Assembly: GCA_034432655.1 (NCBI GenBank)
Contig: DAOUBP010000091.1
Span: 1 to 53,496, forward strand
Direction of reading: 5' to 3'
Length of the DNA: 53,496 nucleotides
Origin: DAOUBP01 sp034432655
GTDB lineage: Bacteria; Chloroflexota; Anaerolineae; CG2-30-64-16
Shown here: in pieces, positions 41,086 through 47,597 of the stretch
Layout: each line of letters opens with the position of its first letter
Position numbering within the stretch: position 1 is the stretch's first letter
Program-made: the position numbers and the translations under genes
Notes under the pieces: model-generated
The model's database searches: none
What the model was told of the DNA's origin: nothing
Seen by the model: only the letters and a program-made list of their open reading frames with translations

Positions 41086-42990
41086 ATGGCTAAAACTGCG
41101 TGTGTTGATCTGACAACAGGCCGGGTAACCGTCGAAGAGACCCCTGCGGACCTGTTACGGCGCTTTATCGGGGGGCGAGGCCTGGGCGCAAAGCTCCTGT
41201 ACGACCTGGTCGGGCCGGAGGTAGATCCCTGCAGCCCGGACAATTATCTTATTTTCACTGCAGGGCCGTTGGCCGGCACCCCGTGGCCCACATCGGCCCG
41301 GGTTCATGTCACTTTCAAGTCACCTCTCACCGGTATTTACGGTTACGCCAACAGCGGTGGTCACTTTGTCGCCGAGCTGAAACATGCGGGCTATGACGCG
41401 CTGTTGATCACCGGCCGGGCGCCGCGACCATCTTTGTTGCGGATCACGGACGATGCGATCACTGTAGAACCGGCCGATGAGCTGTGGGGCAGGACGACCG
41501 GCGAAGTTCACGATGCGCTGTTGGGCAAGAATGCCACGGCTGGTGCCGGCCGGGTGGCGTGCATCGGGCCAGCCGGTGAGCGGGGAGTCCGCATTGCGGC
41601 CATCATCAACGATCGCAGCCGGGCAGCGGCGCGCGGCGGCCCGGGCGCGGTGATGGGCAGCAAAAACCTGAAAGCAATCCATGTGATCGCCCGGCAGCGC
41701 CCGGGCACACCGCCGGAGCTCCGCAGCGCAGCCAAAGAGGCCACAGAGAAGCTGCGCGCTGATCCCCATCTGGACGGCCTGCGCCGGTGGGGGACCCTGG
41801 TGCTGATGGATGGCAAGAATATCGGCGGCGATCAGCCGGCCCGGAACCATCAATTCGCCCAAGTGCCTTTCATCCAACGGATCAACGCGGCCGCCTTCGA
41901 TCGCTACGTGTTGGAGCACAAAGGGTGCTATGCCTGCCCGATCAAGTGCGACCGCAAGTCGCGCGTGGCCGACGGCCCCTATGCGGTCGAGATCCACGGG
42001 CCGGAATACGAGACCACCAACGCGCTGGGGCCGATGTGTTGGGTCAGCGATCCGGAAGCGATCCTCTACGCCAACCATCTGTGCAACGAGTTGGGTCTGG
42101 ATACCATCTCCACGGGAGTGACCATCGCGTTCGCCATGGAGTGCTACGAGAACGGCTTGTTGGACGAGCCGGGGCTGCCGCTGAACTTCGGCAGCGCGGC
42201 GGCGTTGCACGGCCTCATCGAACGCATCGCATACCGCCGCGGGATCGGGGACATCCTGGCCGAGGGCACGCGTCGCGCCGCGCAAATCATCGGCCACGGG
42301 GCCGAGCGTTTTGCGATGCAGGTCAAGGGGATGGAGTTGCCGCGGCAGGAACCGCGTTTTGCCAAGGGCTTCGGCCTGGGCCATGCCACCAGCAACCGCG
42401 GGGCCGATCACCTTTACGGCCTGCCTGCCATTGATCTGGCCGGCGCCTGGGACGTGGCCAGGCGCCTTTTCCCGGCCGAGATCGTCCCGGAGCTGATGGA
42501 CCCGGCCAACGAGAAGTATAAGGCCGACATGGTGGTCTTCGGCGAGCATTTCTGCGCGGTGACCGACGCGCTGGGCATCTGTAAATTCAGCACCATCGAA
42601 GAATACGCGCTCTTCCCCGAGGACCTGGCCCCGGGCCTGGCTGCCCTGTGGGGCCGGCCCCTGACCGGCGCCGACCTCCTGACAGTCGGCGAACGGATCG
42701 TCAACCTGGAACGGATGTATAACGTGCGCCAGGGCCTTGCGCGTGCCGATGATCGTTTGCCGGAGCGTTTCACCCGGGAACCGGTCCCGCTATACGAATT
42801 CAGCGAAGACCCAGATACGGGCGAGCTGACCCAATCCGCCGAGCCGATCCGCTATGGGCTGATTCAAGATTTCGATGCCATGCTGGACCGCTATTATCAT
42901 CTGCGGGGCTGGGGAAGAGATGGTGTGCCTTTGCCGGAAACGTTGCGCCGACTGGGATTGTATGAATGTTGCCCCGAGGTCGTTTCTTGA
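41086..42990 (+). CDS. aor: Aldehyde:ferredoxin oxidoreductase (tungsten, AOR family)
   Basis: The 634-residue protein carries the AOR 4Fe-4S ligands C281, C284 and C288 (CYACPIKC) and C499 (DALGIC). It also has the N-terminal GGRGLGAKLLYDLV, RAAARGGPGAVMGSKNLKAI, ELGLDTIS and RGADHLYG pterin-binding regions. It oxidises aldehydes to acids, passing electrons to ferredoxin, in the cytoplasm with a tungstopterin cofactor. GAGAGGG precedes the ATG. No ferredoxin, MoaD-like or pterin gene is adjacent, so the cofactor comes from elsewhere. The aldehyde is unknown; some relatives act on glyceraldehyde-3-phosphate or aromatic aldehydes. Confidence 0.93.
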   Translation: MAKTACVDLTTGRVTVEETPADLLRRFIGGRGLGAKLLYDLVGPEVDPCSPDNYLIFTAGPLAGTPWPTSARVHVTFKSPLTGIYGYANSGGHFVAELKHAGYDALLITGRAPRPSLLRITDDAITVEPADELWGRTTGEVHDALLGKNATAGAGRVACIGPAGERGVRIAAIINDRSRAAARGGPGAVMGSKNLKAIHVIARQRPGTPPELRSAAKEATEKLRADPHLDGLRRWGTLVLMDGKNIGGDQPARNHQFAQVPFIQRINAAAFDRYVLEHKGCYACPIKCDRKSRVADGPYAVEIHGPEYETTNALGPMCWVSDPEAILYANHLCNELGLDTISTGVTIAFAMECYENGLLDEPGLPLNFGSAAALHGLIERIAYRRGIGDILAEGTRRAAQIIGHGAERFAMQVKGMELPRQEPRFAKGFGLGHATSNRGADHLYGLPAIDLAGAWDVARRLFPAEIVPELMDPANEKYKADMVVFGEHFCAVTDALGICKFSTIEEYALFPEDLAPGLAALWGRPLTGADLLTVGERIVNLERMYNVRQGLARADDRLPERFTREPVPLYEFSEDPDTGELTQSAEPIRYGLIQDFDAMLDRYYHLRGWGRDGVPLPETLRRLGLYECCPEVVS

Positions 42991-43030
42991 CGCGGCATCA
43001 GTGACTCCTTTCCCATAAAGCCCGAAGATG

Positions 43031-43039
43031 TGCTAAAAT
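43031..43039 (+). promoter_or_regulatory. Extended -10 promoter of the esterase gene
   Basis: TGCTAAAAT (43031-43039) is an extended -10 box 28 bases before the ATG at 43067. The -35 region is weak. Confidence 0.45.
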
Positions 43040-43066
43040 AAGAGTGTTGGCTGGGAGGTCTTTCCC

Positions 43067-43825
43067 ATGACACAACATGCCCATCTTGATCCTTCGCCGT
43101 TCTTGTTGCCGGCCGGCTCGACCGGCGTCCTCTTGATTCACGGCTATACTGGTTCACCGACGGAGATGCGCTGGGTAGCTGAAAGCCTTCACGCGCGCGG
43201 GTTCACCGTGGCTGGGCCGCTGCTGCCCGGCCATGGCACCACGCCGGAGGCGATGAACCGCTGTCGCTGGACCGATTGGACGGGGCATGTCGAAAACGCG
43301 CTGGCCGATTTACGCGCGCGGTGCGAAAAGGTGTTTGTGGCCGGCCTGTCCATGGGATCACTGCTTACCCTGTATCTGGCCCTACGACACCCGGAGTTGC
43401 CCGGCATTATCCTGTATTCCCCGGCGGTCTGGGTGAACAGCCGGCTCATCTATCTCTCGCCCCTGGCACGCCACTTCGTTGCCTTGCGGCCCAAGTCGGG
43501 GGAGAGCGACCTGGTGGATCCCAAAGCAGATTTACAGCTTTGGTGTTACGATGTGGACCCGGTGGGCGCTGCCGCCGAACTGCTCAAGCTCATGCTGCAT
43601 GTGCGCCGACGCCTTCAGCGGGTCACGTGTCCGACATTGATTATCTACAGCCCCGGCGATCGTTCCATCCATCCGCAAAGCGCGCAACGCACGTTCGCGC
43701 GTATCGGCTCGGCCGACAAAGAGCTGGTCGTGCTGGACCGGTCGGGCCATTGCATTACTGTAGATGTGATGTGGCAGTTCGTGGCCGATAAGACTTACGA
43801 GTTCATCCGCTCTCGTGGCGGCTAA
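43067..43825 (+). CDS. Alpha/beta hydrolase (carboxylesterase/monoacylglycerol lipase type)
   Basis: The 252-residue cytoplasmic enzyme has oxyanion motif LIHGYTGSPTEMR, nucleophile elbow GLSMG (S95), D198 (YSPGDRSIHP) and H228 (RSGHC). Size and motifs match thermostable Est30-like carboxylesterases, which cut short acyl esters. The ribosome site is GGGAGG (43052-43057), nine bases before the ATG. A strong terminator follows 18 bases after the stop, so it is probably a single-gene unit. Confidence 0.9.
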   Translation: MTQHAHLDPSPFLLPAGSTGVLLIHGYTGSPTEMRWVAESLHARGFTVAGPLLPGHGTTPEAMNRCRWTDWTGHVENALADLRARCEKVFVAGLSMGSLLTLYLALRHPELPGIILYSPAVWVNSRLIYLSPLARHFVALRPKSGESDLVDPKADLQLWCYDVDPVGAAAELLKLMLHVRRRLQRVTCPTLIIYSPGDRSIHPQSAQRTFARIGSADKELVVLDRSGHCITVDVMWQFVADKTYEFIRSRGG

Positions 43826-43843
43826 GCGTGGAGAGCCTGCCGG

Positions 43844-43879
43844 ATTGGCGCAAGAGCTTCTCTTGCGCCAATGTTTTCT
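43844..43879 (+). terminator. Intrinsic terminator after the esterase gene
   Basis: ATTGGCGCAAGAG (43844-43856) and CTCTTGCGCCAAT (43860-43872) pair perfectly over a 3-base loop and are followed by GTTTTCT. The in-frame start at 43871 of the next gene lies in this hairpin and is therefore unlikely. Confidence 0.88.
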
Positions 43880-43894
43880 GGGAAGGAGGTCAAG

Positions 43895-44935
43895 ATGCAC
43901 AGGCCAGGTGGAAACAGCATTGTGTTGTTGGCCAGCGTTGTGCTGCTCTTGTCAGGGGCAGTGGGAGCCGTGGCCGCGCAAGAGGGACGTGTCCTGGCTG
44001 CACAGCCGACGCCCCCAACGCCGCTAGCCTCTCCCACAACTACCCTGGTGCATGTGGTCCAGCGCGGGGAGACCCTGGCGCTGATTGCCCGGCGCTACGG
44101 CGTCGGGGTGGGAGAGCTGGCGCGTTTTAACGGCATCGTAAACCCCGACCGGATTTGGATCGGCCAGGTATTGCGCATCCCGACCCCCGCCGGACCTCCT
44201 CGCCCCCCCGCCACGCCGACCCCCGTCCCCTTGCCTTGCCCTTGCGAAGAGATAGTCGTCTTCAGCCCTGGCCGCGGCGAGACCGTTACCAATCCCGTCA
44301 CGGTAACGGGTGTCGCCTCGTCGCCCTTTGAGCAGACAGTGGTGGTGGTGGTCCTTGACGGCAGTGGCGAGCAGATCGGCCTGGCGCCCGGCATTATCGT
44401 CGGTGAGTTGGGCCAACGGGGCCCCTTTACGGTTACTGTCCCCTTCACGGTGCCTGTCAACAGCCAGCCCGGTCGCATCCAGGTCTTCACCGAGAGCCCC
44501 CGCGATGGCGCGCTGGAACACCTTAGCTCGGTCACGGTGCGCATCCAGGGCCTGGACTTGGATGCCCTTTTGGAGCAGCTAGAGGCCGCCTTGGCCGCTA
44601 GAGACGTCCGGGCTTTGCAGGCCCTCATGGGGCCCCGGTTTCAGTTCGGCCTGTATGGCTCGGAATGGGGCAGCCTGACCCCTGACGAGGCAGCAGGGTT
44701 GTTGTGGAACGGCTATTTCGCGCCGGGCAACCCCAGGCCGGATTTCAGCGCCGATGCGCGACAGTTGCTGGCAGGGCGGGTCACTCTTCCTGAAGGGGTG
44801 CGGTACGTTGTGCTCAGCACGGGGTGGGGGCCAAAAGGCGCCGATGAGGCTTTTCTGTTGATCGGAGTGGTTGAAGACCGGGCGCGCTGGACGGGGCTGC
44901 TCTATGTGCCGCGTGACCGGATAGACTATCGCTAA
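43895..44935 (+). CDS. Secreted LysM protein with Gmad2-like Ig domain
   Basis: The 346-residue protein has a signal peptide (about 1-28, ending VAAQ). A Pro-Thr stretch follows, then a LysM domain (52-96: VVQRGETLALIARRYGV ending IGQVLRIP), a second Pro-Thr linker, an Ig-like domain of the Gmad2 type (118-220) and a C-terminal alpha/beta domain (about 220-346) I cannot name. LysM binds peptidoglycan or other GlcNAc polymers, so it is held at the wall. The ATG at 43895 has a very strong AAGGAGGT site. Confidence 0.87.
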   Translation: MHRPGGNSIVLLASVVLLLSGAVGAVAAQEGRVLAAQPTPPTPLASPTTTLVHVVQRGETLALIARRYGVGVGELARFNGIVNPDRIWIGQVLRIPTPAGPPRPPATPTPVPLPCPCEEIVVFSPGRGETVTNPVTVTGVASSPFEQTVVVVVLDGSGEQIGLAPGIIVGELGQRGPFTVTVPFTVPVNSQPGRIQVFTESPRDGALEHLSSVTVRIQGLDLDALLEQLEAALAARDVRALQALMGPRFQFGLYGSEWGSLTPDEAAGLLWNGYFAPGNPRPDFSADARQLLAGRVTLPEGVRYVVLSTGWGPKGADEAFLLIGVVEDRARWTGLLYVPRDRIDYR

Positions 44936-44974
44936 TGCTCATGACGCAAGAAACTTGAACCGGGGAGACACATC

Positions 44975-45895
44975 ATGGCTGACGACGCTGCCCTTTTTGA
45001 TGTGATGTGCTACGGCACCATCAGCATGGAGAACGTCACGCGGCTGCCATATCTGCCGACACCCCGTCGCGATGCGCCTGCGTTGCACGAGTACGATGAG
45101 CTTGGGGGGGAAGCATTGAAGGTCGCCATATCTCTGGCGACCTGGGGTTTGCGCGTCGTTGTGGCGGGCAACTATATCGGCACCGATCGCAAGGGCGAGT
45201 TCATCATGAAAGAACTGGCCCGTTATCCTTTGATTGACACGCGCTACATCCAGCAGTTCCCGACGGTGGTGACACCTTTCTCGCGCATCCTGGTCACCCC
45301 GGATGGGGAACGCAGTCGCATCGCGTACTGGTACGATCAAACTCCCAAGGGTGAGCTTACACCTGAGATGATGCGTCAGGCCAAGATCCTCAGCGTAGAC
45401 GCTTACGGCCGCGATGAGCGGGATCGCGCAGCGTCCGTGGCGCGTGAGCTGAACCGCACGGTGATCTCAGCAGATGCCATCTGGCCCCAGTATCCGCTGG
45501 CAAGTCTCTCCGACGTGGTGATCATCTCCAACGCCTGGCTGCAGACCAATTTCCCGGGTGTTTACGAGTATGATCACGCGTTGGAACTGCAACAGCGCGG
45601 GGCGGGCGTAGTGATCATCACAGACGGGCCACGGCCGGTGCTGGTCGTCCGCGCCGACGGCTCGCCGTTCGGGGTGGAGCCGTACGAGTTCGACCGTGTC
45701 ATAGACACCAGCGGTGCCGGGGATTTGTTTAAGGCCGGCATCATTTACGCCTGGTTACAGCCGGAGTGGCCGTTGGAGTACAAAGTAAAATTCGCCTGCG
45801 CCGCGGCAGGCCTGAACTGCACACGCGACCGTTCCACTCAACCCCCACCGACCCTGGAAGAGATCTTCGCGCTGATGCGCGCAGCATCTTGCTGA
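44975..45895 (+). CDS. PfkB-family carbohydrate/nucleoside kinase
   Basis: The 306-residue ribokinase-fold protein has the C-terminal PfkB signature DTSGAGDLFKAG with catalytic D250. The N-terminal GG motif is present as GGEALKVAISL (44-54) rather than the common GGAAANVA, so the sugar pocket may differ. It phosphorylates a sugar, sugar-phosphate or nucleoside with ATP in the cytoplasm; the substrate cannot be told. GGGGAG lies seven bases before the ATG. It follows the LysM gene after 39 bases. Confidence 0.9.
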   Translation: MADDAALFDVMCYGTISMENVTRLPYLPTPRRDAPALHEYDELGGEALKVAISLATWGLRVVVAGNYIGTDRKGEFIMKELARYPLIDTRYIQQFPTVVTPFSRILVTPDGERSRIAYWYDQTPKGELTPEMMRQAKILSVDAYGRDERDRAASVARELNRTVISADAIWPQYPLASLSDVVIISNAWLQTNFPGVYEYDHALELQQRGAGVVIITDGPRPVLVVRADGSPFGVEPYEFDRVIDTSGAGDLFKAGIIYAWLQPEWPLEYKVKFACAAAGLNCTRDRSTQPPPTLEEIFALMRAASC

Positions 45896-45901
45896 GCGGC
45901 C

Positions 45902-45930
45902 TGGACAAATCTTCCCCCTGGTGCTAGACT
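45902..45930 (+). promoter_or_regulatory. Promoter of the class IV aminotransferase gene
   Basis: TGGACA (45902-45907), 17 bases, TAGACT (45925-45930), with TGC directly before the -10 box. Confidence 0.65.
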
Positions 45931-45979
45931 ATCCCAACCGGGCGTCCTGCCCGGCATTTGTTGTTTGGGAGCAAGTCAC

Positions 45980-46819
45980 ATGTTCTTGCCGGCCTACGTC
46001 TCGCGCAACGGGGCTTTGATCCCGGCGGCGCAGGCGTGTATTTCTGTCTTCAACCCGGCGATTTACGGGGCCTATGGCGTCTATGAATCCATGCAGGTGG
46101 TGGGTGGCATTCCGTTTGCGCAAGAGGCCCATTTGAACCGTCTGGCCCACTCGGCCGACATCCTGGGGCTATTGCTGCCGGCCGATCTGGATACCCTTGC
46201 TCGGTGGATCGCCGAGGTATTAGTTGCCAACGGGATGGCCGACTGCACATTGCGCCTGTTTGTGTTGGGCGGGGAAAACGACGGCGAATCGGTCGCTTAC
46301 ATCTGGCCGCAACCGCCGACGATCTATCCGCCCCACTACTACACCCTGGGGGCCTCGGCCATCACATTCGAGGCACAGCGCTACCTGCCCGAGGCCAAGT
46401 CTCTCAACACATTGAGCAGTTTCATGGCGCAGCGTCTGGCCCGTGCGGCTGCGGTGCACGAGGCGCTTCTGCATCATCACGGTTTTTTGACCGAAGGCTC
46501 GAACAGCAACTTGTTCGCCGTAGTGGACGGCGTTGTGCGCACACCCCCGCGCCATACGGTGCTGGCGGGTGTCACGCGAGACATCGTCCTGAAGCTGGCT
46601 GTGCAGCACGGCATCCCGGTGCGCGAGGCGCCCTTGCCAGTCGCCGAGCTGCCGCGCTGGGAGGAGTGTTTCATCACCAGCACCAGCCGTCATGTGATGC
46701 CGATCTCCACCATTGACGGCAAGCCGGTGGGCGACGGCCGTGTCGGCCCATTGACCCAACAGCTGATGGGTCTATTTGAGGCGTATTTTGCCGCGCGGAC
46801 GGGGAAGCAGCCGACGTAA
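45980..46819 (+). CDS. Class IV PLP aminotransferase (branched-chain/D-amino acid/ADC lyase group)
   Basis: The 279-residue protein has fold-type IV hallmarks: PLP lysine K140 (LPEAKSLNTL), E172 in LTEGSNSNLF and LAGVTRDIVLKLA near the phosphate site. It could transaminate branched-chain amino acids, make D-amino acids or act as 4-amino-4-deoxychorismate lyase; the motifs do not decide. ATG at 45980 has GGGAG eight bases upstream and is preferred over the in-frame TTG at 45965. It has its own promoter. Confidence 0.9.
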   Translation: MFLPAYVSRNGALIPAAQACISVFNPAIYGAYGVYESMQVVGGIPFAQEAHLNRLAHSADILGLLLPADLDTLARWIAEVLVANGMADCTLRLFVLGGENDGESVAYIWPQPPTIYPPHYYTLGASAITFEAQRYLPEAKSLNTLSSFMAQRLARAAAVHEALLHHHGFLTEGSNSNLFAVVDGVVRTPPRHTVLAGVTRDIVLKLAVQHGIPVREAPLPVAELPRWEECFITSTSRHVMPISTIDGKPVGDGRVGPLTQQLMGLFEAYFAARTGKQPT

Positions 46820-46849
46820 CCGGTGGCGCTGCAGGAGCGATGACAATTC

Positions 46850-46878
46850 TTGCCCACCATTTGGGTTCATGCTATACT
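46850..46878 (+). promoter_or_regulatory. rpsO promoter
   Basis: TTGCCC (46850-46855), 17 bases, TATACT (46873-46878), preceded by an extended TGC. The boxes are identical to those of the tRNA-Lys promoter. RNA would start near 46885. Confidence 0.8.
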
Positions 46879-46895
46879 TTCAACACGTGATTCTC

Positions 46896-46936
46896 GACTG
46901 AAACACGCGCCGCGGTATTCCAGCGGTGTTTCGGTC
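46896..46936 (+). promoter_or_regulatory. Structured rpsO leader, candidate S15 autoregulatory site
   Basis: GACTGAAACA (46896-46905) pairs with TGTTTCGGTC (46927-46936) including one G-U. A CGCG bulge and an inner CCGC/GCGG stem follow, capped by a 9-base loop. It ends about 9 bases before the AAAGGAG ribosome site of rpsO. S15 represses its own mRNA through leader structures in several bacteria; binding here is inferred. Confidence 0.5.
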
Positions 46937-46959
46937 TTATCTACAAAGGAGTGTTGAAC

Positions 46960-47229
46960 ATGGCGCTTTCGAAGTCGGAAAAGGATGCCATCATCCAGGA
47001 ATACCACGTTCATGCGAGTGATACGGGGTCACCTGAGGTGCAGGTAGCGATCCTGACGCGGCGGATCAATTCGCTCATCGAGCATCTGAAGACGCACAAG
47101 CACGATCAGTCATCCCGTCGCGGGCTGCTGAAGCTGGTCGGCCAACGCAGGCGGCATCTGGCCTATCTGAGCCGGAAGGACCCCGATCGCTACAAGGAGC
47201 TGATTGCCCGGTTAGGGCTGCGCAAGTAA
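46960..47229 (+). CDS. rpsO: 30S ribosomal protein S15
   Basis: The 89-residue protein is the normal length for S15. It has the S15 signature around TGSPEVQVAILTRRINSLIEHLKTHKHD and GLLKLVGQRRRHLAYLSRKD. It binds 16S rRNA at the central-domain three-way junction. ATG at 46960 has AAGGAG eight bases before it; the in-frame GTG at 46951 would lie within the ribosome site. An intrinsic terminator follows, before pnp. Confidence 0.98.
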   Translation: MALSKSEKDAIIQEYHVHASDTGSPEVQVAILTRRINSLIEHLKTHKHDQSSRRGLLKLVGQRRRHLAYLSRKDPDRYKELIARLGLRK

Positions 47230-47278
47230 GGCCGCCACATGGCGGACAAAAATGTCGAAAACGTAAGCGGTACTATGG

Positions 47279-47320
47279 ACGAGTAGATACGGCTTGTCGT
47301 ATCTACTCGTTTGGTATTTT
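47279..47320 (+). terminator. Intrinsic terminator of rpsO
   Basis: ACGAGTAGATACG (47279-47291) pairs perfectly with CGTATCTACTCGT (47298-47310) over a 6-base loop, followed by TTGGTATTTT. Confidence 0.88.
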
Positions 47321-47327
47321 GACAATG

Positions 47328-47424
47328 CGCACGCGAGGAGGCGCAGGAATTGGGGAGTGCGACAAACCGCATGGACGGTTTGTGGTTTGCCTCACTCCCC
47401 AGCTCCTGGACCTCCTTCCGTGCG
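47328..47424 (+). other. 97-base imperfect hairpin upstream of pnp
   Basis: Pairing blocks are 47328-47341 with 47411-47424 (13 of 14), 47344-47348 with 47404-47408, 47351-47359 with 47393-47401 and 47362-47369 with 47376-47383 (ACAAACCG/CGGTTTGT, 6-base loop). That gives about 35 base pairs in one rod-like structure. It could be an RNase III-type processing site in the pnp leader, a small RNA or a miniature mobile element. Confidence 0.6.
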
Positions 47425-47487
47425 AATCTCGGAACCGATGCCTGTGCTGGTCGCAGCATCATAACAAGGCAAGCCCTTTATGGCAAT

Positions 47488-47529
47488 GGCTTTAGCCGTC
47501 CGGCGCAAGCCCGGGCGACTGAAGTCGCC
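47488..47529. repeat. Palindromic repeat pair (GGCTTTAGCC and GGCGACT/AGTCGCC)
   Basis: GGCTTTAGCC (47488-47497) is shared with the inverted repeat at 27612-27668. GGCGACT (47514-47520) and AGTCGCC (47523-47529) form a 7-bp stem with a 2-base loop. They look like members of a dispersed intergenic repeat family. Confidence 0.5.
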
Positions 47530-47597
47530 ACTACCAGGGAGGCGCTCCCAGCCAGGCACGTCCGATACATCATCTACGGAAAGAGGTTTGAGGAACT

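Larger units (their letters stand above)
47230..47597. other. rpsO-pnp intergenic region
   Basis: The 368 bases hold no supported gene. They contain the rpsO terminator (47279-47320), a 97-base hairpin element (47328-47424), palindromic repeats at 47488-47497 and 47514-47529, a small hairpin GGGAG/CTCCC at 47537-47549 and the pnp ribosome site GAGGAACT before 47598. I see no convincing separate pnp promoter. Confidence 0.7.

Noticed and set aside
41320..42549. Open frame of 409 codons antisense to the aldehyde:ferredoxin oxidoreductase
   Set aside because: The opposite strand encodes all AOR cluster ligands; the antisense translation shows no family motif.
47200..47460. Possible small genes in the rpsO-pnp spacer
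   Set aside because: The short open frames on both strands cross the terminator and the long hairpin and have no ribosome site.
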